Source: Lepisosteus oculatus (Eukaryota > Chordata > Actinopteri > Semionotiformes > Lepisosteidae). From it: 64,000 nucleotides of DNA. How positions within the stretch are numbered: position 1 is the stretch's first letter; every line of letters begins with the position of its first letter. The stretch covers positions 22,152,570 through 22,216,569 of the forward strand of contig NC_090707.1 of the NCBI RefSeq assembly GCF_040954835.1, given 5' to 3'. Shown in pieces: positions 1 to 9,025 of the stretch. Both the position numbers and the translations under genes were made by a program. The notes beneath the pieces were generated by a model that ran no database searches, was not told the origin of the DNA, and saw only the letters and a list, made by a program, of their open reading frames with translations.

Positions 1-368
1 GTTCAAAATTGTGATTAAAGTGGGTTTTTTTTGTGATGATCCAGTGTTTTCCAATAAGAAGGAAAACTTATCAATGACTTGTTCAATCAACAAGGAAATC
101 AGTCAACAACTTGGTGTTGTTGACTTACTAGCAAACAGCTGCTCTAGTGTTCAACCCTTTCTTTAGCTCCAATCCTCTTTTGCCACCTAACACTCTCTTT
201 ATTTACCTTGTTTCACTCACAGTGGCTCTTGGTTCCTTCTCCAAATGCAAAGAAAAAACCCACAGGCATTCACAAGATATTTGCCTAAAGCCTCATTACT
301 CCATTCCTCTAATCACTTTTCATTTCTCTTTTATGAAGCTTTGCCCCGAGATATTTTCATTTCAAATT
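1..368. other. no recognisable feature
   Basis: AT-rich sequence with only short chance reading frames. I see no gene, RNA or repeat structure here. Confidence 0.5.
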
Positions 369-551
369 GTGTAAGAGAAAAGAAAATGTTTTGAACACCA
401 GCAACAGCCAGTTTGGTCAAACGGATGAGATGGGAGACAAAGAATTTATCTGGAAACTGAAAGGGTTGACAAACATGACATATAAAAATAATAATGTTGT
501 GGGAGCAAAATTAATAGTGAAACAAAGTTGGGGCAATTTGGAATAATTACT
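369..551 (+). repeat. dispersed ~180-bp repeat, copy 1
   Basis: This block is closely matched by 5420-5595: both run from 'gtgtaagag' through 'gatgagatgggagacaaag' and 'ctggaaactgaaagggttga', with a few substitutions and small indels. No reading frame or tRNA boxes are evident. The second copy sits inside a LINE between duplicated flanks, so this is a mobile or formerly mobile sequence of unknown class. Confidence 0.75.
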
Positions 552-651
552 GCTGATTTTCTCTAACCATGCTTTGAGAAATATTTTACAATCAAATTGC
601 AGCTGTTTCCAAGCTGCCTGATGAGAAATATCCCACTAATATAAGATAAAA

Positions 652-884
652 TAACTTTATTAGCCATATACAATTTCTTGCAATAGGATTTCATCTTTTT
701 GCATACCCCAGCTTGTTCTCTATGAGACACACAGACAAGGAGAGAAGCTTGGGGTCAGAGCACAGGGTCAGCCACTGTACAGTGCCCCTGGAGCAGTTGG
801 GGTTAAGGGCCTTGCTCAGAGGCCCAACGAAGAAGGATTCCTCTGCCAGCCACAGGATTTGAACCAGCAACCTTCCAGCCACAG
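652..884 (-). mobile_element. tRNA-derived SINE (family A), head truncated
   Basis: The minus strand reads a B-box-like 'ggttcaaatcc', a body with 'gaccccaagcttctctcc', and a tail ending in 'atggctaataaagt'. The same body is at 19239-19510, where the tRNA-like head is more complete. This copy stops at the end of the B-box region ('ccttccagccacag'), so the A box is missing. Confidence 0.8.
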
Positions 885-1198
885 TACTGAAAACAGACCA
901 TATAAGATCAGATAAAGACAGTAAAGAAAGAAGAGAAAAGGTTGAGACCACAAGAGAGAGATGAGACAGAAAGAGACATAATTTAAAGCTTTTGCAAGGT
1001 GAGAGTCCCTATCGAATGATCATCCAAAAAACCTGATGGAGCTATTGTAAGTATTTGAATGTTGCTAAGAGAGCATGTTATTCTGAAGCTTTTAGGGATC
1101 CAGGAGTTCCTGAGCGAAGAATGCCTTGGTTTAAAATGGCCTATTCTTCTTAGTGGGTGGATCCCATCTATTCTGTGGCATCTGGGTTAGAGAGACAG
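885..1198. other. no recognisable feature
   Basis: Purine-rich, low-information sequence between a SINE and a PLE. Nothing codes or folds recognisably. Confidence 0.4.
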
Positions 1199-1240
1199 AC
1201 AAAATGATGGACCTTTTCTGCCTACCTCCCTCTCCAACAG

Positions 1241-2020
1241 GACCCTACCACTGACTACCAAAAGGAAGTGGTATCCACCATTTCTCTTCTTATCAGCAGT
1301 AATGAGCTCCCCCAGGAGGCGAACCGGCTCATCATGGAACATCCGCAGGTATCTCAATTTTACCTCCTCCCCAAAATCCACAAACCGGACACCCCTGGAC
1401 GCCCCATCGTATCAGCATGTAACTGTCCAACTACTTACATCTCAGCCTTTCTCGACAGCCTCATGAGACCGCTGGTTGAAGATCTTCCCTCATACATCAA
1501 AGACACCAACCATGTGCTCCAACTTTTTAATGATTTCCAATTTCAGGGTACCGAATGCTACATTTTTACCATGGACATCACATCTCTGTACACCGTCATT
1601 CCCCATTATGACGGCCTTACAGCCCTCAAGCACACACTGGACAAACGCACAGTGCTTGATCCACCCACCCACACCCTGGTACACCTTGCAGAATTGGTCC
1701 TCACACTGAACGCATTCTCTTTAAATAATCTTTTTTACCAACAGGTCAGTGGAGTTGCCATGGGTACCAGAATGGGACCCAGCTATGCCAATATTTTTGT
1801 CGGCTGGGTAGAAGAACGCTTCTTCGCTTCCTACACTGGCTATGTCCCTGACCTCTACAAACGATATATTGATGACTGTGTCGGTGCCGCCACATGCTCC
1901 AACTATCAGCTTGAGTTCTTCCTGCACCATTTCACCAACTTCCACCCGTCCCTCAAATATACGGTTACCATATCTTCCACTTCTCTTCCGTTTCTAGACA
2001 TCAACTTCTCTATCAACTAA
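1241..2020 (+). pseudogene. PLE reverse transcriptase (partial)
   Basis: This is the reverse transcriptase domain of the PLE, which would copy element RNA into DNA at a nicked chromosomal target. Counting from the GTG at 1268, 'FYLLPKIHK' is near residue 31, motif A 'FTMDITSLYT' has its Asp at 103, motif B 'GVAMGTRMGPSYANIF' is near 162-177, motif C 'YIDD' is at 200-203, and 'LPFLDINFSI' near 240 is the motif D/E region. 'YIDD' with 'MGTxMGPxYANxF' is typical of Penelope-type RT. The frame extends upstream of the GTG to 1241 ('DPTTDYQKEV') but hits a stop near 1205. It closes with TAA at 2018-2020 where the family would continue, so the copy is dead. Confidence 0.93.
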
Positions 2021-2028
2021 CCCCGACT

Positions 2029-2389
2029 GTCCACTTCAGTTTATTACAAACCCACGGATTCACACAGCTATCTCCTGTATAGCTCATTTCACCCCAAACA
2101 CACTTAAAACTCTCTTCCTTTTTCACAGTTCCTTAGGCTACGACGATTATGCAGCGACGACATTGACTTCGAGAACCAAGCCCTCGAAATGTACTCATTT
2201 TTCATCAACAGGGGATACCGCAGCAGTGTGATTGACAGGGCCCTTGCCCGAGCCAAAAACACCCCTCGGACCATCAATCCGATCAGGATCTCCTGCCGTA
2301 ACAGCCACATTCCTTTGGTGCTTCCTTACCACCCTAACACACTTCCTATCCCCAGGACCATTAACCACAACTTTTCCATTCTACAGGAT
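2029..2389 (+). pseudogene. PLE linker between RT and nuclease
   Basis: After the 2018 stop the same frame continues with 'STSVYYKPTDSHSYLLYSS' and, past another stop near 2104, 'FSQFLRLRRLCSDD' and 'MYSFFINRGY'. This is the usual post-RT region of Neptune/Penelope-type proteins. The reading is cut at about 2389 by the LTR-type insertion and resumes at 4033. Confidence 0.85.
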
Positions 2390-2394
2390 GATCC

Positions 2395-2724
2395 TGTCAT
2401 GGACGTCTAAAGGGACAAACCGTGGGGAGCAGGAGAGCGGAAAAAGACCCATATTCGTAGCGGCGAGATGGGAAAAAGGCCCGGGCTCATTAGTGCAAAG
2501 AGTTCAGGAATGCCGTATAGAAACCTATGCCCTCAGGGAGCGGACGTGGGGCGCCCTGGTGCTAGGCGGGTCTCAGGACATCCAAACCTTAATGCTGAGC
2601 GAGGACAGAGTGCAAGACCCGGAAATATATAGCCCAAGGGAAAGAGAGGGACAGGAAGGACAGCAGACCGGAAACTAGGGACAGGACAGAGAAGGAGCGC
2701 CCTCTGGCTGCAGAGGGCGTGACA
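2395..2724 (+). repeat. 5' LTR-like repeat
   Basis: 330 bp with TGTCA/TGACA ends. It matches 3721-4032 except for point changes and two indels: about 30 bp extra here after 'gtagcggcgagatgg', and a short CAAA-rich stretch only in the other copy. A TATA-like 'aatatatag' lies about 105 bp from the 3' end. Confidence 0.8.
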
Positions 2725-3174
2725 GTACCCCCCCCTTCATGGGCGGCTCCCGACGCCCATACAAATAAATAAGCTGCACAGCTCTGGGGGGAGGAAAAAC
2801 CTCATTTAACTGAAAGGAAACCTCCAGGAATCCAAGGCTGAGAGCTACCCCTTCCTCCGGGGTATAAACCTTTATTGGGTGGAGGAAGGGGGGGTAGAGA
2901 AGAGCTCCGGAGACTTAAAACAAAAAAGTACACAAGCACAAACACAACAGACAAAAACCTGGGAAAGACCAGGGAGACAAACCACAAAAAAAAATAGGAA
3001 CCAAAAACAGGTAAAAACCAAAGTTCCGAGACACAGAGAGCAGGGGGGACCAAAAAGGAGGGGAAACCAGGAAGAAAAAAATCAAAACAAAAGGCAAAAA
3101 ACAAGAAAAAAAAACACAAAAACCCCAGGGAAAAATACCGCAGACTGGGCAAATGGCACGTTCACATTCTAACG

Positions 3175-3632
3175 CTGATATCGGAGTGGACAACCTGAGG
3201 AAAGCCAGACCGAAGTCCGCTCACAGACACAGATGCCCGGAGTGATATCCAGCGAAAAGAATGGAGGAACGGCAAATGGGCACGTTCGCATACTAACGCT
3301 GATATCGGAGTGGACAACCTGAGGAAAGCCAGAGCGAAGCCCGCTCACAGACACAGATGCCCGGAGTGATATCCAGCGAAAGGCATGGAGGAACGGCAGA
3401 AAGCTTACCATTCTATCACTGATATCGGAGAGAGCCAGACCAGGAAGAGCCAGGCACGAGAACCCGCTCCAGACACAGACGCTCGGAGTGATATCCAGTA
3501 ATAATAATAGGCAAGCCAGCTCAACATTCAATCACTGATATCAGAGTGATCTACCCGAGGAAAGCCAGGTGCAGGACCCGCTCACAGGCACGGAAGATCG
3601 GAGTGATATCCAGTGTTTAGAATAGAGGAACT
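3175..3632 (+). repeat. four-unit minisatellite inside the LTR element
   Basis: Units start at 3175, 3299, 3419 and 3535, giving periods of 124, 120 and 116 bp. Each opens with 'ctgatatcggag' (or a close variant) and carries 'cggagtgatatcc' about 75 bp later, so GATATC sites bracket a conserved core 'cctgaggaaagccag...cccgctca'. The divergence between units shows the array is not a very recent expansion. Confidence 0.88.
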
Positions 3633-3720
3633 GAAAAAAAAAAAAAACAGCCCAGAGAAAAAAAACTGCGGCAAGACAAAAAAAAGCGCCGCTCGCGCGG
3701 TCAGTAGGTGGCTCAGCATC

Positions 3721-4032
3721 TGTCACGGATGTCCAAAGGGACAAACCCAACAAACAAACAAAGGGAGCAGGAGAGCGGAAAAAGACCCATATGCGTAGCG
3801 GTGCAAAGAGTTCAGGAATGCCGTATAGAAACCTATGCCCTCAGGGAGCGGACGTGGGGCGCCCTGGTGCTAGGCGGGTCTCAGGACATCCAAACCTCAA
3901 TGCTGAGCGAGGACAGAGTGCAAGACCCGGAAATATATAGCCCAAGGGAAAGAGAGGGACAGGAAGGACAGCAGACCGGAAACTAGGGACAGGACAGAGA
4001 AGGAGCGCCCTCTGGCTGCAGAGGGCGTGACA
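3721..4032 (+). repeat. 3' LTR-like repeat
   Basis: 312 bp, TGTCA to TGACA, paired with 2395-2724. It ends exactly at the GATCC target duplication, after which the PLE reading continues. Confidence 0.8.
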
Positions 4033-4296
4033 GATCCCTCCATTGGGGCCCTCTTTTCTGATCGCCCTATCATCTCATATCGCCGACCACCTAATCTGCG
4101 TAACCTCCTTGTTCACAGCTCCCTTGACCGCCCTCAACAACCATCCACACCGGGCACTTTCCCTTGCAACAGAGCTCGCTGTATCACCTGCAAGTACACA
4201 TCCCCCACCACACTCATTCAAGGCCCCTCAGGACAATTCTGGATCACCCAGACAGCATCTTGTACCTCCAGCAACCTTATTTACTTTATCTCTTGA
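4033..4296 (+). pseudogene. PLE Cys-rich segment before the nuclease
   Basis: The frame restarts after the LTR insertion with 'FSDRPIISYRRPPNLRNLL' and then the Cys-rich 'CNRARCITCKYT', typical of the RT-to-EN connector of Penelope/Neptune elements. It ends at a TGA (4294-4296) exactly where relatives usually have a Cys codon before the 'SKC' motif, so one base change separates it from the nuclease frame. Confidence 0.85.
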
Positions 4297-4569
4297 AGTA
4301 AATGCCCAGCCATCTACATTGGAGAAACAGGAAGGAGACTCGGAGACTGCTTCAGAGAACACGTCAGGGCTGTGAAGATTAAAGATCTCTCCAAGCCCAT
4401 TGTTTCTCATTTCACCTCTGACGGCCACGACCACTCTAATCTCTCCATCTGTGTTCTCAAAGACGGTTTTCCGAACTCATACATTAGAAAGACCACCGAA
4501 ACTAAAATTATTCTGCAGCTAGGATCACACATTCTCCCTTCTCTTAACGACAGACTACTGTTCTTTTAA
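4297..4569 (+). pseudogene. PLE GIY-YIG endonuclease domain
   Basis: This is the nuclease that would nick the target to prime reverse transcription. The frame 'SKCPAIYIGETGRRLGDCF' carries the GIY-YIG core (AIY...YIG), followed by 'REHVRAVK', 'IVSHFTSDGH' and 'TTETKIILQLG', which supply the Arg, His and Glu positions expected of the fold. It is in frame with the preceding segment across the TGA at 4294-4296. The domain itself looks complete to its stop at 4567-4569. Confidence 0.92.
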
Positions 4570-4734
4570 ATTTTCTCCATTCATTGGAAGTTTCATTTCA
4601 CACCTCTCTGCACCCATTCTGACTTCACATCTCTTGATTGGCCTCTCTTTCTATCCCCTGATCCCGCCTCTCACTCCTCCTCCCTCCCAACCTTTGTTCT
4701 CCCGCTACTTTACCTTTGCCTACTGCCCTGTCTC

Positions 4735-4821
4735 TCTCACACCTGAAGAAGGCTCCATGGCCGAAATGTTGTGTTCTCTTTCTTCTTTTTTTCAGCATGG
4801 AATAAACCTATTACTTGTTCC
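4735..4821 (+). repeat. PLE 3' tail
   Basis: Tail with 'cacctgaagaaggctcc', 'ggccgaaatgttgtgt' and 'cagcatggaataaacc', the sequence shared by the PLE tails across the window. It stops at 'acttgttcc', before the 'tttgcagcctacgcatgctg' extension present in the copy at 59721-59838. The rest of the non-coding 3' region is 4570-4734. Confidence 0.85.
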
Positions 4822-5667
4822 AAAATGATGGACTGCTGTTTAAACAACTAGTCCCTCCTGGTTATGGTTTGTTTGACCTTTCAAGTCTCTCAGGCAGAGG
4901 CGGGGGCACCATTGTTATTTTAAACCTTTTTTACAATTTAACTCCTATTATTGTACCTCCTCCCCCTTCTTTTGAGTGCCTTGTTTTAAATGTTTCTATC
5001 CCCCAATCTACTATCATTGCCACAGTTTATAGACCACCTAAACCGAGCAAAGCCTTTTTAGGTGAGCTTGCTGATTTACTCTCAATTTTATGCCTTTAGT
5101 TTAAAAGGATCCTTATTCTTGGGGACTTTAATATATACATTGACTCAAGGTCTTCCAGTCTGGCTAAAGACTTCCTTTCTCTATTGGGATGCTTTGATCT
5201 TACTCAGTTTGTTTGTAGCCCTACACAACAAAGGACACACCCTAGATTTAATCATTGCAAATGACTCTTTTGTCTCCCACTGCTCTTCTCTTTAACTAGG
5301 CCTCTCTGACCAATTAGGTATTCTCTTCAATCTGGAATTACCTCTTTCTAACACTTCCCCCTCATGCTCTGTAAATTTCCACAACAGGTGATCAGTTGAT
5401 CAGCCAAGGTTTGCAAATTGTGTAAGAGGAAAGAAAATGTTTTGAACACTTGCAACTGCCAGTTTGGTCAAACAGATGAGATGGGAGACAAAGAACTTCT
5501 CTGGAAACTGAAAGGGTTGACAAAACATGACACATGAAAATAAAAATATTGTGGGAGGAAAATAGTGATACAAAGTTTGGATAATTTCCGCAACTGGCGA
5601 TCAATTGATCAGCCAGGGTTTGCAAATTCTGTTCTATCCCTCTTATCTTGTTTCTCTTCCTCTGACC
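4822..5667 (+). pseudogene. L2-like LINE endonuclease (APE) fragment
   Basis: The frame reads 'GYGLFDLSSLSGRGGGTIV', 'IIATVYRPPKPSKAFL', 'LILGDFNIYIDS', 'FDLTQFVCSPTQQ' and 'HTLDLIIAN', then 'GLSDQLGIL' near 5304. These are the order and motifs of the apurinic-type endonuclease of L2/CR1-group LINEs, including the GDFN and SDH-like motifs. Frame breaks and stops occur near 5098 and 5293. It is split by the 180-bp repeat (5420-5595) and cut at about 5667 by a hAT element. Confidence 0.85.
5420..5595 (+). mobile_element. dispersed ~180-bp repeat, copy 2, with 33-bp duplicated flanks
   Basis: Same sequence as 369-551. Immediately on each side is a copy of a 33-bp stretch of the host LINE (5387-5419 and 5596-5628, three differences). 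The LINE reading frame resumes from the right copy. Confidence 0.75.
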
Positions 5668-5675
5668 CTCTAGAG

Positions 5676-6255
5676 CAGGGGTGGGCAAACTTATTTTGGC
5701 CAAGGGCCACATAAAATTTTGAAACTGTATAGTGGGCCACTTCAGGCTGCTGTTACAGATAGCCTATGACCTATATACGTTTAAATTCCAACAAAGGCTT
5801 ATTAGTTCAAGGTTAACGATAACCTGAGAGAAAAAAAAAATTTAAATATAAAAAAATAAACATTGACATTCAACTCACATGCACTCTTCACCGATTACCT
5901 CGACCCGACAGGTAACTGTTCTGCGTGATAAACTTAATTTCTCAAATTTACTCTGGACAAAAAATATCTGCGGTTTCTATCATACACTCCTTCAAAACCT
6001 CCCCTTCAGAGAGTGGCTTGCTTTGTTTAGCAATTTTATATGCAGGCAGGTAGCTTGCCTTTGTGCTGGCCTCTTGGATGGTAGAAGGGCAGAAAAACAC
6101 ATGTTGCAGAGCCTGTAAACTAGCGGCTGGTTTCGAAGCTCTTTTAGCCCACTCCTCGAATGACAGATTGCTAGCATAGTTAGCATGTTTGGTAGAAAAA
6201 TGCCAGCTCAGATTGTATTCTTTGAACACTGCGACATTTTCCTTACAAATTAAAT
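5676..6255 (-). mobile_element. hAT DNA transposon remnant
   Basis: The end 'caggggtgggcaaac' at 5676 is a hAT/Charlie-like terminus. It is preceded by CTCTAGAG (5668-5675), which fits the preferred 8-bp hAT target. On the minus strand, 5948-6229 encodes 'KEYNLSWHFSTKHANY...IAKQSKPLSEGE.LKECM', like the N-terminal (post-BED) part of ZBED/GTF2IRD2/EPM2AIP1-type hAT transposases. The catalytic part and the other terminus are missing, replaced at 6261 by a PLE tail. Confidence 0.8.
5948..6229 (-). pseudogene. hAT transposase N-terminal fragment
   Basis: An open 93-codon piece with 'WHFSTKHANYASNLS' (end of a BED-type zinc finger) and 'ASYLPAYKIAKQSKPLSEGE', the segment preceding the catalytic core in domesticated relatives. 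The RNase-H-like core is absent, so it is not a working gene. Confidence 0.75.
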
Positions 6256-6260
6256 ATATA

Positions 6261-6495
6261 GTTCAGGTGGGTAGCTGCGTCAGCATGTGTAGGCTGCAAA
6301 GGAACAAGTAATAGGTTTATTCCATGCTGAAAAGAGAAGAAAGAAAACACAACGTTTCAGCCGTGGAGCCTTCTTCAGGTGTGAGAAAGACAGGGCAGTA
6401 AGTAAAGGTAATGTACAGATGCAGCCATTCAAAGTGCGCGGTATCGCGTATCATGATGCAAGATGACGAAGTACGTGATTGGTAGACCGACAGGA
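6261..6495 (-). mobile_element. PLE tail
   Basis: The plus strand reads 'gttcaggtgggtagctgcg', 'ggctgcaaaggaacaagtaa', 'tttattccatgctgaaaaga', 'cgtttcagccgtggagcc', 'gtgagaaagacagggcagta'. This is the reverse complement of the PLE 3' region, including the part after 'acttgttcc' that the 4.8-kb copy lacks. The inner limit near 6495 is approximate. Confidence 0.85.
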
Positions 6496-6935
6496 GCACT
6501 CGTGGTCCGTTGGTCTGTCGTAGAAAGACTTACTGTAAACGTCTTTACAGTGCCCATTGTAGATATTGAATTTTACCACTGAAGGGAAATCTTAGTAGCT
6601 GAGCATAAAAAGAATAGGAGCATACTGTAACGCGTGTGAAGGCCATAAACTATATTAATTTTGGAACATAAACATACAGTATATAGCTGGTCTTGGTACT
6701 TTAAAGAAAAAAATACACACCAGTATTCCATTTCTCCCTAAACATTTTAAGCTTCGAAGTCTTTAACTAACGTGATACTGGAGTCAACAAGCATTTTTTT
6801 AGAATTTGATTAATAGGGAACATAATATGGAATCGCGTATCTAAAGAATTTAATAACGGTATGATTATATTCGTGTACTGCGACAGGGCAGTGTAGGGCT
6901 GTTTCGCCTCCCTGTTCATGCAAGTTGTCTTTTAG
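6496..6935. other. no recognisable feature
   Basis: AT-rich with several CpGs. No coding or repeat homology that I can name. Confidence 0.4.
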
Positions 6936-7310
6936 CCTACTGGTTTAGGTGCGTGACTTACAACGCACAGGTTGTGTGTTCAAATCCAGCTGGTGCTGGA
7001 CTTTTCTTTTAACAAACATTTCTTCGAAAAAATAGAATAGCGATATTATGGACAATCAATTGACTTTTATATTTCAAAAAACGCAACATGATCGATTCTA
7101 AGTCAGTTTTGATAACAATGAATAGTCACCTTCTTCCCTTCTGACAGCGGTTCCTGCTTCTATTGTGTGTGTGTGTGTGCAACAGAGTAAATTTTTATAG
7201 AGAAATGGAGGCTGGACAGTATGCGTTACAATATAAACATTTATATTGATTTAAATCATGTTCTGATTTAAATCGCAAACGCGTGTTTAATTATGTGTTT
7301 TTTAATCATA
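6936..7310 (+). repeat. tRNA-headed repeat unit, copy A
   Basis: Begins with a tRNA-like stretch ('tagcctactggtttaggtgc', B-box-like 'gtgttcaaatcc'), then 'acaaacatttcttcgaaaaa', 'caacatgatcgattctaag', 'ataacaatgaatagtcacc' and 'tatgcgttacaatataaac'. The same modules in the same order recur at 7505-7815. A short (GT)n tract lies at about 7166-7179. Confidence 0.65.
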
Positions 7311-7504
7311 ATCAGGCTAATGCATTTCTACATTTTCTGTATGAACCAGCTTAGAGGTTCATACAGAAAGACAGCTTGTGTTTAAATTGAGTGTAAGGTA
7401 ATTTATGCTTCTAAAGTCATGGTCAGCATTTATTATTGTACTGTGCTGTAAACTTTTTCTGTGCCTAGTCACATTATTTTATAGCGTTTTTATTGCGTTA
7501 TTAA

Positions 7505-7815
7505 ATCCGGTGGCGCTGTGTGTTAGTTTCCTGACTCCCATGTCACATGGTCTGTGATTGAATCCCATGGAACTATGACTTTATTTTTTAATAAACATTT
7601 CTTTGAAAAAATGAAACGTTTCCCTTGGTCAGAGATTAAATAAAACCTCACTCGCACCAAAAAAATTTAATTTCTAAATATCACAACATGATCGAATTTA
7701 AGTCTTTTTAATAACAATGAATAGTCACCTATGCGTTACAAAATATACATTTATATTGATTTGAATCGCGTTTTGATTTAAATCGTAAACACGTGTTTAA
7801 ATATATGTGTTTAAA
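7505..7815 (+). repeat. tRNA-headed repeat unit, copy B
   Basis: A second copy of the 6936-7310 unit about 600 bp downstream. The tRNA-like head is degenerate ('gattgaatccc' at the B box). The body keeps 'aataaacatttctttgaaaa', 'caacatgatcgaatttaag', 'ataacaatgaatagtcacc' and 'tatgcgttacaaaatatac', but lacks about 90 bp found in copy A. Confidence 0.65.
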
Positions 7816-8254
7816 GGTGATATACTGTATAAAAGCGCTGATTCCTATGGAGTGTGTTCCGCTGGGGATTCAAAAAAATTATTTTAAATAGGCTGATAAA
7901 GCTTAGACTACTGTAACTGTATTCTAGCCTGTATTACAACAGAACATTGGACAATGCAACATAAATTGCAAAAATGCACTTGGAATCTGTCCAAGCCCTC
8001 CTACAAAAATTATTTAAACTGCGACACTGATCATTCATCTCTAAATAAACTTTATTTTATATAGCGTTTTAAGCGAATAGGTAATTAGATTGCTCATAAA
8101 CCTAATCGCTTTTTCTACATAAACACAGCGTGATTGCTCTCTGAAAATGTTTTCCTTTATATTTACAGTAGGCTCAGATTTCAACTATAGATCGTTTTAT
8201 TATAAACTTTCTTGGAAAAATGTATTTTATGTAAACCATGTTTGCTATTAACTC
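7816..8254. other. no recognisable feature
   Basis: AT-rich unique sequence with no supported gene. Confidence 0.4.
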
Positions 8255-9025
8255 ATTTAGGGCTAAAATACGTTCATTGTCGAGTTGACATTGGAAGCTT
8301 GCCACACCCGGACTGTTAAACCAATGCATTAGCACGTCAAAGCCCATTGAGGGTATTGAGCCAGTATTGGCTTTAGTATTCCCCCCCTCTCCCCTCAATT
8401 CAATTCAATTCAAGGTGTTTTATTTGCATGACAGATGGGTACAAGCAGTGTTGGGTATGTATATTGTAACGCTTACGGCTGACAGGCACTGTGTAAGAGC
8501 CGGCGTACCAGAGCAGCGCACCGAGGGAGCGTCTGCATTTATAACTTAGTTTTTAAAATTAGTCAAGCAATATGAAGCATCTCCTTTTACTTTTAAGTCC
8601 CTTAAATACATTGAGCACAGCTTTCTCACCACTTAAGATTGCTTTTGATACCATCCTTACACAAAGCAGAAGGGAAATCTTCTGCCCCTTATGCAAAACC
8701 AAACCCTCCTCCCATCCCAGTTTACCCTCTTTATCATCCTCAAAATCTACCTCGATTTTCAACTTAAAGCATTACTGCTTACTGGGTTTTTGAGGGGGAG
8801 GTGTCTTTCGCTGGAAATCTCACCTGCTTCCACTACTTCACCCCCTCTCTGCCAGAGTGCTGGCTGTGACGAATTAAACCGGTTTCACAGGTATTCAAAG
8901 TAGGAAGTATAGTGTTAAGTGGTAGCTGGGCTACTCCCTCAATAGAATCACTTTAACATGCTAATGCGTTGGTTTAACAGTACGCTGGGCAAACGTTCCG
9001 AGGTCAAATTCTTCCAGCACGGGGG
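8255..9025. repeat. imperfect inverted-repeat element (candidate MITE)
   Basis: The stretch around 8297-8370 ('gcttgccacacccggactgttaaaccaatgcattagcacg') reappears inverted around 8925-8995 ('catgctaatgcgttggtttaacagtacgctgggcaaac'). Arms of about 100 bp with many mismatches enclose about 550 bp. The interior has an (AATTC)n run (8396-8415) followed by 'aaggtgttttatttgcatga'. Exact ends and a target duplication could not be fixed, so the class is open. Confidence 0.55.

Larger units (their letters stand above)
2395..4032 (+). mobile_element. short non-coding LTR-type element inserted in the PLE
   Basis: The insertion begins TGTCA and ends TGACA and is flanked by the 5-bp direct repeat GATCC (2390-2394 and 4033-4037). 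It has two LTR-like direct repeats, 2395-2724 and 3721-4032, around about 1 kb without a coding frame. TG...CA ends with a 5-bp duplication are the signature of integrase-mediated LTR insertion. The middle holds a four-unit tandem array (3175-3632). I found no gag/pol sequence, convincing primer-binding site or polypurine tract, so it is a non-autonomous (TRIM/LARD-like) element or an internally deleted one. Confidence 0.8.
1199..4821 (+). mobile_element. Penelope-like retroelement (PLE), decayed and interrupted
   Basis: In order, the element has a Penelope-type reverse transcriptase (1241-2020), an RT-to-nuclease linker (2029-2389), a foreign LTR-type insertion (2395-4032), a Cys-rich segment (4033-4296), a GIY-YIG nuclease (4297-4569) and a 3' tail ending in 'gcatggaataaacctattac' (to 4821). 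RT plus GIY-YIG in one element is diagnostic of PLEs. The 5' end is missing. In-frame stops (near 1205, at 2018, near 2104, and 4294-4296) and the insertion make it non-functional. The same tail recurs at many sites in the window, so it is an abundant family here. Confidence 0.93.

Noticed and set aside
1721..1945. Minus-strand frame in the PLE
   Set aside because: Shadow of the reverse transcriptase on the plus strand.
2802..3531. Minus-strand frames of 90-120 codons in the LTR element
   Set aside because: Low-complexity (poly-A/purine) sequence and the tandem array; repeated periods explain the open frames.
6936..7010. Possible functional tRNA gene
   Set aside because: Only A/B-box-like parts are present; no acceptor stem or clean cloverleaf, and it heads a repeated unit.
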